A stretch of DNA of 64,000 nt, taken from positions 308,205-372,204 of the forward strand of contig NZ_LMSJ01000054.1 in NCBI RefSeq assembly GCF_001428105.1, written 5' to 3'. The position numbers were made by a program, and so were the translations under genes. This DNA comes from Paenibacillus sp. Soil766 (GTDB lineage Bacteria; Bacillota; Bacilli; Paenibacillales; NBRC-103111). The first letter of the stretch is position 1, and every line of letters starts with the position of its first letter. Under the pieces are notes generated by a model. It was given only the letters and a program-made list of their open reading frames with translations, ran no database searches and was not told the origin of the DNA. This document shows, in pieces, positions 52,569 to 61,361 of the stretch.

Positions 52569-54512
52569 CTACTCCCCCTGCATCCACTGCTCATACAGCG
52601 CATCCAACTTCCCCTGCACAAGTTCCCGCTTCTCCCACAACACCGCGAGCTCCGCCGGAGTCAGCATCTCGCTTTCCTGCTGCAGCTGCCCATCCAACGC
52701 TGCCAACTCCGCTTCTACGCTCGCGATCCCTTTCTCCAAAGCGGCTTTCCCAGACGCCGCCGCTGGTTTCCCCGGCTTAACAGCCGAAGCCTCGGGCTGT
52801 TTCACTTTTGCTTTCGCTTTCGCTTTGTCCACGGTAGTGACCCTACTTCGTTCCTCAGCCAGAAGCGCCTCCCGCGCGCGTAGCTCCCCGCTCTTTTCTT
52901 TATACACATCAAAATCACCTATATAAACGGTGATCTTACCCTGATCCAACTCCCATATTTTACGCGCCAGCCGATTCATAAAATACCGATCATGCGTCAC
53001 CGCAAGCACCGTGCCGGGGAATTCCTCCAGCGCATCCTCCAGCGCTTCGCGCGATGCGATGTCCATGTGATTCGTCGGCTCATCCAGAATGAGCAGGTTC
53101 GGCTTGCGCAGAACGAGTAGCGCTAACCGCAATCGCGTCCATTCGCCGCCAGACAAGGAACTCACCGCTTTGAACACATCCGCGCCATAAAATAAATAAG
53201 CAGCCAGCCTCCCACGCGCTTCCCCTTCTTCCAGCTTCGCTTCCTCGCAGAAATACGCTAGTACGGATTTCTTATCATCCGCTGGATACACTTGCTGCGC
53301 CAGGTAGCCGATATCGACGCGAGCCCCTAGCTCGAGCTCGCCGCTATCCGGCTGCACTTCACCGAGCAGCATCTTCAGCAGCGTCGTTTTTCCAGAGCCA
53401 TTATGCCCGACGAGCATCACCTTCTCGCCGTATTGAAGCGAACCGGTCGCCTGCCTCAGCAGCGTCTTCTCGCCGTATCGCTTCGTGACACTCTCGAAGC
53501 GCAGCACCTTGCGGCCGGAGCGATCCTCCGGCTTCAGATCGAAATCAGCCGCCTTCGGATCGAGCACAGGACGCTTGAGCTTTTCCATCCGATCTAGCGC
53601 TTTCTGCATCGAGAACGCCCGACGGAAAAACTTCTCATTCCCACCAATACGCCCCCATTCAATCAGCTGCTTGATCGTCTCTTTCATTTTGCGGATGACT
53701 TTCTGCTGCTCTTGGTACTCCGCAAACTGCTGAAGCAGTCGTACTTCTTTTTCCTTCACATAGCCCGAATAAGAGCTGTGATACGTAACCGACTCCCCGT
53801 CTTCCAATTCCACAATTTTCGTGACAACGAGATCCAGAAAGTAACGATCATGGGAGACGATGATACAGGCGCCTTCATAATGCTTAAGGTATTCCTCCAA
53901 CCATTCCACACCTGCCAAATCGAGATGATTCGTCGGCTCATCCAGCAGCAACAGGTCTGGTTTGCCGATCAATTGGGAAGCTAAAGTAATCTTCGTCTTC
54001 TCTCCCCCCGATAGCGAGGCAAAGCTTCGCTCATAAAACCCTTTTGCAATCCGCAGCCCATTCGCCACTTGATCAATTCGCGCATCTAGCTCATAACCGC
54101 CTTCGCGCTCAAATCGCTCTTGCAGCACCGCATATCGCGATAATAGTTGATCCATCTGATTCTCATTGTCCATTACCGTTGGGCTCGACATCTCACTCTC
54201 GAGCTCCCGCATCGTTGCTCGGCACGCAAGCAGCTCCCCAAAGCTCGCAGCCAGCACATCATATACAGTGAAGCTTTCCCAAGCGCTTGGGATTTGGGAC
54301 AAATACCCAATCCCTGTATCTTTTCGAACAGTCAATTGCCCTTCATCGGGCTTCTCCATTTTGGCAATAAGGCGCAGCAGCGTTGATTTTCCACTGCCAT
54401 TGCGACCGACAAGTCCGACTCGTTCTCCTTGATGGATTTCAAATGTAACATCCTCAAGCACCAGTTGGGCACCGTGGTATTTTTTTATATTTTGACCATT
54501 AATAATTAACAT
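52569..54512 (-). CDS. ABC-F family ATPase
   Basis: A 647-residue soluble protein with two ABC domains and no membrane segments. Walker A motifs are GRNGSGKSTLL and GHNGSGKTTLL. Signatures are LSGGEKTKITLAS and LSGGEWTRLRLAL, and both Walker B motifs read LLDEPTNHLD or LILDEPTNHMD. The interdomain linker (about 245-330) and a C-terminal coiled coil (about 560-645) are present. ABC-F proteins act at the ribosomal E site; some give antibiotic resistance, others aid translation. Length and C-terminal coil resemble the YdiF/Uup branch. A leader ORF and terminator upstream suggest drug- or translation-responsive control. AGGAGG precedes the ATG. Confidence 0.9.
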   Translation of the reverse strand: MLIINGQNIKKYHGAQLVLEDVTFEIHQGERVGLVGRNGSGKSTLLRLIAKMEKPDEGQLTVRKDTGIGYLSQIPSAWESFTVYDVLAASFGELLACRATMRELESEMSSPTVMDNENQMDQLLSRYAVLQERFEREGGYELDARIDQVANGLRIAKGFYERSFASLSGGEKTKITLASQLIGKPDLLLLDEPTNHLDLAGVEWLEEYLKHYEGACIIVSHDRYFLDLVVTKIVELEDGESVTYHSSYSGYVKEKEVRLLQQFAEYQEQQKVIRKMKETIKQLIEWGRIGGNEKFFRRAFSMQKALDRMEKLKRPVLDPKAADFDLKPEDRSGRKVLRFESVTKRYGEKTLLRQATGSLQYGEKVMLVGHNGSGKTTLLKMLLGEVQPDSGELELGARVDIGYLAQQVYPADDKKSVLAYFCEEAKLEEGEARGRLAAYLFYGADVFKAVSSLSGGEWTRLRLALLVLRKPNLLILDEPTNHMDIASREALEDALEEFPGTVLAVTHDRYFMNRLARKIWELDQGKITVYIGDFDVYKEKSGELRAREALLAEERSRVTTVDKAKAKAKVKQPEASAVKPGKPAAASGKAALEKGIASVEAELAALDGQLQQESEMLTPAELAVLWEKRELVQGKLDALYEQWMQGE

Positions 54513-54569
54513 AATAAAGGATCCTCCTTGGTTTGAAGACAGACCCTGACCTGCACGCAGCTAACACAA

Positions 54570-54599
54570 AAAGGCCGCAGGAAAATTCCTACGACCTTT
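54570..54599 (-). terminator. hairpin terminator/attenuator in the ABC-F leader
   Basis: On the minus strand AAAGGTCGTAGGAA pairs with TTCCTGCGGCCTTT (two wobbles) and is followed by TTTTTGTG. It sits between the stop of the 47-codon leader ORF and the ABC-F ribosome site, the arrangement used in ribosome-mediated attenuation. Confidence 0.75.
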
Positions 54600-54619
54600 C
54601 GGATCATTTCCGTAGAGGG

Positions 54620-54763
54620 TTAAGGTAGGCGTCTTTTCGTGAGTTGGTAAACCGTATGCGCATAAGTGGACAGACCTCTCGCGTCTTTGACTTCTGCATG
54701 AACGATGCCAGCCATCGCAATGGGTAACTGGCTCACACGGTTGTTTACGAACTCTCGATTCAT
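54620..54763 (-). CDS. 47-residue leader ORF of the ABC-F gene
   Basis: This frame starts ATG at 54763 with AAGGAGGTGA seven bases upstream and ends 21 bases before the terminator hairpin. The peptide starts MNREFVNNRVSQLPI and ends VYQLTKRRLP; it is basic at the end and has no signal peptide. A sigma-A-type promoter lies just upstream at 54793-54821. Leaders of resistance ABC-F genes are commonly shorter, so this could instead be an independent small protein. The strong start signal and position make translation very likely. Confidence 0.65.
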   Translation of the reverse strand: MNREFVNNRVSQLPIAMAGIVHAEVKDARGLSTYAHTVYQLTKRRLP

Positions 54764-54792
54764 CCTACCTTCACCTCCTTCTCTTTCATTCT

Positions 54793-54821
54793 TATAAAAT
54801 AGTACCATAACCACCGGTCAA
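54793..54821 (-). promoter_or_regulatory. promoter of the leader ORF and ABC-F gene
   Basis: On the minus strand TTGACC (54816-54821) and TTTATA (54793-54798) are separated by 17 bp. The -35 box overlaps the last codons of the GH43 gene. Confidence 0.65.
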
Positions 54822-55777
54822 TTCGCAATGGATCCCGCTAAATCCGGGCTGCCATCCGCGTTATATTTCAGCACGCGTACGAAAGTGTGCCTGTTCGGAT
54901 CATACAGGGGATCGCCAACAATTTCTTTATAATTTCTAGCATGGAATACGAGAATGTCTTGGGTCCCGTCTTCTGAGACTGTGAAGCTATTATGACCTGG
55001 TCCAAAAAGACCAATACTTTCGTTGGTTGTCAGTACTGGGCTTGTTGTTTTCACCCATGAACTCGGATCCAATAAATCAGCATCTTCTTGCGCCGTCAGT
55101 AACCCCATACAGTAATTGAAGTCTGTAGCGCTCGCCGAGAAGCTGATAAAGATTCGACCGTTTCTTATCAATACAGCCGCACCTTCATTAACCTTAAACC
55201 CGATGACTTCCCAATCAAACTCTGGCGTTGCAATCATGACTTGCTTGCCGCTCAGTGTCCATGGATTACTCATGGCTGAAATATATAAATTGGAATTGCC
55301 TGCAATGGCAGGGTCCTTCTGTGCCCAAACGAGATAGCGTGTCCCCTTATGTTCGAATGACGTCGCATCTAAGGCAAAGCTTTCCCAAGCCGTACGCAAC
55401 TGCCCTTCCAGCTGCCAGCTTCCTTCGAGTGGATTAGCGGCATCTGTCGTTAGCACAAACATCCGGTGATCGAATAGACCTTCGTTGGTTTCAGTCGTTC
55501 TTGCGGCTGCGAAATAGATGCACCAGGTGCCTGCGACGAAATGGATCTCAGGTGCCCAAATATTCGCGCTCAAGGGACCTTCCGCCGGTTTACGCCACAC
55601 GATCACTTCCTTTGCGTCCTTCAGACCGTCAATGGTAAGGGAGCGTCTAAGCTCAATACGATCATATTCCGGCACGGAGGCCGTGAAATAATAATAGCCA
55701 TCTGTATGTTTATATACCCATGGATCAGCACGCTGCTCCAAAAGTGGTTTGATATAGCTAATTTCCAAATTCCCCAT
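54818..55777 (-). CDS. glycoside hydrolase family 43 enzyme (probable alpha-L-arabinofuranosidase)
   Basis: A 319-residue single-domain GH43 five-bladed propeller without a signal peptide. The catalytic triad can be placed: base Asp in EQRADPWVYKH (about 17), pKa-tuning Asp in FALDATSFEHKG, and acid Glu in FKVNEGAAVLI. Cytosolic location and the upstream ABC importer indicate intracellular cleavage of imported arabino- or xylo-oligosaccharides; the AraR-like regulator at 59151 favours arabinose-containing ones. AAAGGAG precedes the ATG. Confidence 0.9.
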   Translation of the reverse strand: MGNLEISYIKPLLEQRADPWVYKHTDGYYYFTASVPEYDRIELRRSLTIDGLKDAKEVIVWRKPAEGPLSANIWAPEIHFVAGTWCIYFAAARTTETNEGLFDHRMFVLTTDAANPLEGSWQLEGQLRTAWESFALDATSFEHKGTRYLVWAQKDPAIAGNSNLYISAMSNPWTLSGKQVMIATPEFDWEVIGFKVNEGAAVLIRNGRIFISFSASATDFNYCMGLLTAQEDADLLDPSSWVKTTSPVLTTNESIGLFGPGHNSFTVSEDGTQDILVFHARNYKEIVGDPLYDPNRHTFVRVLKYNADGSPDLAGSIAN

Positions 55778-55840
55778 GATTATTCTCCTTTAATTTCATC
55801 TGTCTACATGCCCCAGATGTTAATGTTACTCCCCTTGCCG

Positions 55841-56689
55841 CTACCCTTTTACGCCGCCAACCGTGAGACCTGATACAAAGAAGCGTTGGAAGAAAATAAA
55901 TACAATGAGAATGGGAACGATGGCCAACACAGAGCCAGCAATGAGAATGTCATAGTTATTTCCGTAAGGCGTTACTAGACTCGCTAGTCCAATTGGCAGT
56001 GTTAGCTTTTCTCCTGTTTTGAGTACAATTAACGGCCACACAAAGCTATTCCAGCTCGCCAATGCTTGCAAGATGGCCATAGCCCCGAAAGCAGGCATCA
56101 TTAATGGCACCATGATTTTAAAGAAGATACCATACTCCGAACAGCCGTCGATGCGCCCTGCATCTAGAAAATCCTTGGGCAGCCCTTCGGCATATTGCCG
56201 AAAGAAGAAAATCGGCAATGGTGCGACAACGAATGGAAGAATTACGCCGCTAAAGGTATCGATTAAATGAAACGAAATCATCTGCTTATACAACGGAAGC
56301 ATAATAATCTCAACAGGCACCATCATGACCAGCAGCACAAAGACAAATATAAGATTTCTCCCTACGAAACGATACATCGCAAGTCCATAGCCGACCATGG
56401 AGGACAGCAAGAGGCAGAGAACCGTATAGATGAGGGAGATCAGAACACTATTCTTATACCAGAGCAAATATTTCTTCGCTGATGCAGAAAATAGGAACGT
56501 ATAATTATGCATGGACAGCAATTCTGGCTGCAACTTCACATTTAGCCCATATCGGAGCATCTCCTTCGAAGGCTTGAGCGAAGCTAATGCGAGACTATAG
56601 AACGGGAAGAGCGCGAGGCCTGCAAAGACTATGAAAAGCAACAAGAGCAGGAAGGAAGGAATTGGCCTTTTTCGTTGTTGTGTGATCAT
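55841..56689 (-). CDS. carbohydrate ABC transporter permease (MalG-type), GH43-linked
   Basis: A 282-residue six-TM permease with the EAA-loop sequence FLDAGRIDGCSEYGIFFKIM and the C-terminal SGLTVGGVKG. The gap to the MalF-type gene upstream is two bases. Together with the lipoprotein at 57675 it forms the importer that feeds the GH43 enzyme. Confidence 0.9.
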   Translation of the reverse strand: MITQQRKRPIPSFLLLLLFIVFAGLALFPFYSLALASLKPSKEMLRYGLNVKLQPELLSMHNYTFLFSASAKKYLLWYKNSVLISLIYTVLCLLLSSMVGYGLAMYRFVGRNLIFVFVLLVMMVPVEIIMLPLYKQMISFHLIDTFSGVILPFVVAPLPIFFFRQYAEGLPKDFLDAGRIDGCSEYGIFFKIMVPLMMPAFGAMAILQALASWNSFVWPLIVLKTGEKLTLPIGLASLVTPYGNNYDILIAGSVLAIVPILIVFIFFQRFFVSGLTVGGVKG

Positions 56690-56691
56690 GC

Positions 56692-57576
56692 TTAATCCTC
56701 CTTCCTGAATAAACCAAAAAATTTCAGCTGGATCACATTGATGATCATCGTAATCGCGAGCAGCGTAATGCCGATGGCCGAGCCAAAGCCTAAATTATTT
56801 TTCTCGATCCCTTCGCGATAGAGAAGACCTATCATCGTTAGACCAATATCATTCGGTGAACGGTTGCCATTCCAAAGAATGAAACTTTCTGTAAACATCG
56901 AGTAACCGCCGTAAATAGAAATGGTGATCACATAAATCGCAACTGGTTTCAACAAAGGTAAGGTAATGCGCCAGAACCGTTGCCAAGCATTCGCACCATC
57001 AATCTCTGCTGATTCGTATACTTCATGCGGAATACTTTGCAGCGCAGATAGGAAATAGATGATATTAACACCCGTAAAGCGCCATGTCGCCAATATAACC
57101 AAAACCAACATCCCTGTTGTCGAATTCGCCAACCAGTTAATCGTCGGCATGCCTAATAGATGACGGAATCCATTCATAACGGAATCATCCAAGCTTCCGA
57201 ATACTAGCCTGAAGATCGTTCCAGCAACAACAACAGAGGTGAGAGATGGAATAAACAAGGCGGAACGGAAGAACGCGCTCGCCTTCGTTAGCTTCGAATT
57301 TAAGAAAACAGCAAGAACAAGAGGAAGTGGAATGAGTACAAGCAGCGTCCAGAACGTATACCGGCTGCTATTTTTGAGCGCAGCAAAGAAAGTCTCACTC
57401 CATAAATTTTTATAATTAGCGAGACCAATATAATGGGTCTGCCCTGGCAGTACTTCTTGAAAGCTCATGTTAATGGTTGTGAATACCGGATACGCAAAGA
57501 AAATCAAAAACGATAAGATAAAAGGCAAAACGAACACGTATGGGGCTATCCGAGAAGAATATAGAAATTTATTCAT
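56692..57576 (-). CDS. carbohydrate ABC transporter permease (MalF-type), GH43-linked
   Basis: A 294-residue six-TM permease with YESAEIDGANAWQRFWRITL as the EAA loop. AAGGAG lies about 14 bases upstream of the ATG at 57576, somewhat far. It is in the operon with the binding protein and the MalG-type subunit. Confidence 0.9.
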   Translation of the reverse strand: MNKFLYSSRIAPYVFVLPFILSFLIFFAYPVFTTINMSFQEVLPGQTHYIGLANYKNLWSETFFAALKNSSRYTFWTLLVLIPLPLVLAVFLNSKLTKASAFFRSALFIPSLTSVVVAGTIFRLVFGSLDDSVMNGFRHLLGMPTINWLANSTTGMLVLVILATWRFTGVNIIYFLSALQSIPHEVYESAEIDGANAWQRFWRITLPLLKPVAIYVITISIYGGYSMFTESFILWNGNRSPNDIGLTMIGLLYREGIEKNNLGFGSAIGITLLAITMIINVIQLKFFGLFRKED

Positions 57577-57674
57577 ACCGTTCGAACGTCACTCCTTTCT
57601 TGAAAGCACTGAAAGCTTAACCCGAGGGAAACTCCCCTCGGGTACAGCCTGCAGCGGAACGCTTGGCGTTCGGC

Positions 57675-58967
57675 TTACTTAATGTTTTTAACCGCGTCAG
57701 ACAACACTTGTTTCGGATCCTTCATGTCATTAAGGGCTTGGAACATCGCTTTAGTCTTGATATAATCCGACACAGCCGGTGTTCTTTCTTTCACATTCGT
57801 TGGCGCGATTTCACCCTTCACACTAATCAATACATCCCATAAATTTTTGCCGAAATAGGACGTAAATTTATTATCAGCTTTAAGCGCTGGATCGGACCAA
57901 ACGTCAGAACGGATGGGATCAAATCCAAGTTGGGACCAAATTTGGATATTGCCTTCTTTGGAAAGCTTCGCATAGGAAAGGAACTTCTTCGCCAAGTCTT
58001 GATTTTTGGATTGCTTCGTAATGACGGTACCTGTTCCCCCCATACCGGAAGATCTCATTTCACCCTGTTTAAATACCGGCATCGGTTTAATGATAATTTT
58101 GCCTTTCAAGTCAGGCATGTAATCCGTGAAACGTCCCATGTACCACATTGGCATCCAGACGGAAGCTGCGCCACCTTTGTTCATAAAGCCGTAATACTCT
58201 TCAGCATGGTGGAAGCCCCCAGGAGCAGCCACGGCTACTTTTTCTTTTACAAGCTTCTGTAGGTAGGTGAGTACATCTGCATTTGCTTGGTCCCCGAGTG
58301 TTACATTCCCACTCTTATCCAAGAAGTCTGAACCATGCTGCACAACCATTGGCCAGTAGGACCACTGATCCGTTGTTTCTACAGTCGCCATTGGCTTGCC
58401 CGTTTTCTCAAGAACCTGTTTGCCTGCTCTTTCGTAATCATCCCAAGTCTTAATATCGTCGGCATTGACGCCTGCTTTATCGAGAATTTCTTTATTATAG
58501 TAAATGACTTGTGCGCCTACATGATAATCGATCCCGTAATACTTGCCGTCCTTCGCATAATTGTCCAAACGGGACATGACGAGATTCCCTTTCTCAGGCT
58601 CTACAATATCATTCAAAGGTGCCAATTGTACGTCACCTTTTAAGTAGTTGCCGATTTTACTGATCTCGATATCCGCCATATCCGGTCCGCCTGTTCCAGA
58701 TTGAAGGGCGACCAACAGTTTATTATGACTATCATCATAAGGGAACGTTGTTGCTTCAATTGCAACTTGCTGATCAGGATGAGCTTTATTCCAAGATGTT
58801 GCCATGCTTTCAAAGAATTTTTGATGCAGCTCATTAAAGGTCCAGAAGCTTAATTTAACGGGTGTGGAGCCATTGGATGCGCTCTCATTTGTAGTACTCG
58901 AGCAAGCAGTCAGTAATACCATGGATGCTAATAAGATGGCCGATGACACTTGAAGTTTTTTCTTCAT
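57675..58967 (-). CDS. sugar-binding lipoprotein, GH43-linked ABC importer
   Basis: A 430-residue family-1 binding protein. Its lipoprotein signal ends in ASMVLLTACSSTTN (lipobox LTAC). The SBP body shows WNKAHPDQQVAIEATTFPYD and SGTGGPDMADIEISK. I chose the ATG at 58967 (AGGGGGAT upstream); the frame opens earlier at 59009 but would overlap the palindrome TTGAAAGCGTTTCAA. It is divergent from the regulator gene. Confidence 0.92.
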   Translation of the reverse strand: MKKKLQVSSAILLASMVLLTACSSTTNESASNGSTPVKLSFWTFNELHQKFFESMATSWNKAHPDQQVAIEATTFPYDDSHNKLLVALQSGTGGPDMADIEISKIGNYLKGDVQLAPLNDIVEPEKGNLVMSRLDNYAKDGKYYGIDYHVGAQVIYYNKEILDKAGVNADDIKTWDDYERAGKQVLEKTGKPMATVETTDQWSYWPMVVQHGSDFLDKSGNVTLGDQANADVLTYLQKLVKEKVAVAAPGGFHHAEEYYGFMNKGGAASVWMPMWYMGRFTDYMPDLKGKIIIKPMPVFKQGEMRSSGMGGTGTVITKQSKNQDLAKKFLSYAKLSKEGNIQIWSQLGFDPIRSDVWSDPALKADNKFTSYFGKNLWDVLISVKGEIAPTNVKERTPAVSDYIKTKAMFQALNDMKDPKQVLSDAVKNIK

Positions 58968-58994
58968 GTAAGGTATCCCCCTATAGAAATAGTT

Positions 58995-59009
58995 TTGAAA
59001 GCGTTTCAA
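58995..59009. promoter_or_regulatory. perfect palindrome TTGAAA-GCG-TTTCAA in the divergent promoter region
   Basis: Six-bp perfect arms around GCG, 27 bp upstream of the binding-protein ATG. It resembles a cre site but lacks one base of the 14-bp consensus. It could bind CcpA or another LacI-type repressor. Confidence 0.45.
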
Positions 59010-59150
59010 TAATTGAATTATATGCTAAGTAAATTCATAATAATATAATCAATTGGTATTAAAATTATAATTATTATGTTTATCATATTCCATTTTTCGT
59101 CATTTCTCGTTACAATACAAGTATCAAATACATGAATTAGGTGATGCTAC

Positions 59151-60218
59151 TTGCATAAAATGCCTCTCTATAAGCAGATTTATCAATCCATAAAAGACAG
59201 AATCCAAACAGGTGAGCTTCGTCCCAAAGATCGTGTACCCTCCGAACAAGAGTTCATGGATGAATACAAGGTTAGTAAAATCACAGTTAAAAATGCTTTA
59301 GCTGCTCTAGTCGATGAAGGGCTCGTTAATCGTATTCAAGGAAAAGGGACTTTCGTTTCCTCCATCCCTTCATTGACTGTTCAGAAAAACGCATCCCTAC
59401 CTGCGCCAACGTCCAGCGGCTATATCGGACTCATTATCCCTACGATGAAAACCATGGTTATTCAGAAGCTTGTTGATTATATCGAGTACTATATCAAAGC
59501 CGCAGGGTATCAACTTATCCTTCACATTACACGGGAATCTTCCCTTGAAGAATCGCGCTCTGTTCAGGAATTAACGAGTTCCCCTGGGATGCGCGGAATC
59601 ATTGTATTCCCGACGGAGGATGAAATATATAATGAATCCTTGTTGCGTCTGTCCTTAGATAAATTCCCCTTTGTCTTCATCGATCGTTTTCTACGAAACA
59701 TAGATACGTATCGCATTATTTCTGATAATTGGGGCGGCGCTTACGAGACGGTGTCCAGATTGTTGCAAGCTGGGCATCAACAAATTGCGCTCATCTCACC
59801 AGCGAATACGAATACGACAATTGAGGACCGTACGCTTGGCTTTGAGAAGGCCTTAATTGATGGCAATATTCCCATTGATAAAAACTTGTGGTGTCATGTG
59901 CCGATCGACATTCTAAGAACCGGTGATACTTACACTCACCTTGTTCATTTCCTGCATCAGCACCCACAAATAACCGCTGTCTTTGCTTTATCTGCTGAAA
60001 TGACTAGGCTGACATATCGTGCGCTGCATCAGGAAGAAGGCTTGAACGAGCGTATTCATCTGGTATCCTTCGATGATCCTGAAATCCCGAATCTCCCTCA
60101 TATTTTGCAAGATGAGGAGCGCATGGCGCGATCTGCCGTCGAGCTATTACTTGAGCAATTTAGCGGAAAGTACACGCCACAGCGGGTCGAAATTCCTGTG
60201 AAGTGGGTCAGTGGATAG
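59151..60218 (+). CDS. GntR-HTH / LacI-ligand-domain regulator (AraR-like)
   Basis: A 355-residue repressor with a GntR-type winged helix (about 4-70: LYKQIYQSIKDRIQTGELRP, RVPSEQEFMDEYKVSKITVK) fused to a periplasmic-binding-protein-like ligand domain (about 90-350: GYIGLIIPTMKTMVI, FVFIDRFLRN, ALISPANTNTT). This architecture is that of B. subtilis AraR. The start is TTG at 59151 with AGGTGAT eight bases upstream. Divergence from the importer/GH43 operon makes that operon its likely target. The ligand could be arabinose or an oligosaccharide. Confidence 0.88.
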   Translation: MHKMPLYKQIYQSIKDRIQTGELRPKDRVPSEQEFMDEYKVSKITVKNALAALVDEGLVNRIQGKGTFVSSIPSLTVQKNASLPAPTSSGYIGLIIPTMKTMVIQKLVDYIEYYIKAAGYQLILHITRESSLEESRSVQELTSSPGMRGIIVFPTEDEIYNESLLRLSLDKFPFVFIDRFLRNIDTYRIISDNWGGAYETVSRLLQAGHQQIALISPANTNTTIEDRTLGFEKALIDGNIPIDKNLWCHVPIDILRTGDTYTHLVHFLHQHPQITAVFALSAEMTRLTYRALHQEEGLNERIHLVSFDDPEIPNLPHILQDEERMARSAVELLLEQFSGKYTPQRVEIPVKWVSG

Positions 60219-60249
60219 GGCAGCGCGGCAGCCTCATTAGTGCACAAGA

Positions 60250-60293
60250 AAACCCTCACAAAGTCTGCACTTTCGCAGTTTTTGTGAGGGTTT
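60250..60293. terminator. bidirectional terminator
   Basis: AAACCCTCACAAA pairs perfectly with TTTGTGAGGGTTT, with a further GTCTGC/GCAG inner stem. It lies between the convergent regulator and TSUP genes. Confidence 0.9.
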
Positions 60294-60333
60294 CTACGGA
60301 TCATACAACATCTATATGAGTAAACCTGCTCTC

Positions 60334-61095
60334 CTACATCAAGCTCCAAATCTGCTTACCCACCAATAGCACACATACCGTGATAAAAAGTGGCCGCACA
60401 TACGTCGACCCTTTACGGATCGCCATCCGAGAACCAAGCAATGCGCCGCACACCATCGCCAAGCCCATCGGGATTCCAATCCAATAATTAATAGAGCCCA
60501 GCGCCAGGAACGTAATTAGACTAGCGATGTTGCTGCCGAAATTAAGAATTTTGGCATTGCCTGCTGCTTTGACGAAATCGAAGCCGACCATTAGAAAAAC
60601 GAAAATAAGGAATGACCCTGTACCTGGACCAAAGAACCCGTCATAGAAACCTAAGACGAACGCTGCGCAACCCATGAGGAAAGCGGTCCTCGCCGAGTAC
60701 TGACTGAAGGTCGAGATGTCTCCCCAATTTTTGCGGAATATCGTGTAAATCGTAATTAGAATCAGCATGACCACGACCAGTGGTTTGAGAAAATCAGACG
60801 GAATTTGCCGCAGCACGAATACCCCGCATACCGCTCCAGCCAAGGATAGCACGAACAATCCGCGTACCGCTTTGAGATCAACATTCCCTGTCCGCATGAA
60901 TGAAATCGTGCTTGTCAGCGACGACATCGTCCCCGCTAATTTATTCGTACCTAACGCCAGCGCTGGCGGTATTCCTGTTGCGAGTAAGACTGGCACCGAA
61001 ATAAGCCCGCCTCCCCCAACAACCGAATCCACATAGGCTGCCAAGAACCCACCGACGATAACGAAAATCATCATTTCCCAACTCAAATGCAACAT
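60334..61095 (-). CDS. TSUP-family permease (TauE/SafE-like)
   Basis: A 253-residue membrane protein with about eight segments in two homologous halves. Repeated motifs are AYVDSVVGGGGLISVPVLLA near the N-terminus and GFYDGFFGPGTGSFLIFVFL in the middle, the hallmark of the TSUP family. Family members move sulfite, sulfoacetate or related organosulfonates; the substrate here is unknown. It appears to be a single-gene unit. Confidence 0.92.
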   Translation of the reverse strand: MLHLSWEMMIFVIVGGFLAAYVDSVVGGGGLISVPVLLATGIPPALALGTNKLAGTMSSLTSTISFMRTGNVDLKAVRGLFVLSLAGAVCGVFVLRQIPSDFLKPLVVVMLILITIYTIFRKNWGDISTFSQYSARTAFLMGCAAFVLGFYDGFFGPGTGSFLIFVFLMVGFDFVKAAGNAKILNFGSNIASLITFLALGSINYWIGIPMGLAMVCGALLGSRMAIRKGSTYVRPLFITVCVLLVGKQIWSLM

Positions 61096-61361
61096 GATGT
61101 TAATGAACTCCTCTTATATATGAATAGATCTTGCTTGTCCAACACCTATTCTCGCATGATGAGACCGTTCTAGCAAGAATTTACCTATGGTAAAAAAGAG
61201 GAGATTAACTGAACGCTTCTGTAATTCATCTATAACCCGATCAACGACGAGCACCTGTAGCCTACCTGCTACTCATGAATCGTGTAACGAAGTGGGAGGA
61301 GATCTGCTATCCACGTTGAAAAGAGTCTAAGTACGATTAACTAAGAGGATGTGTTCTTTAG

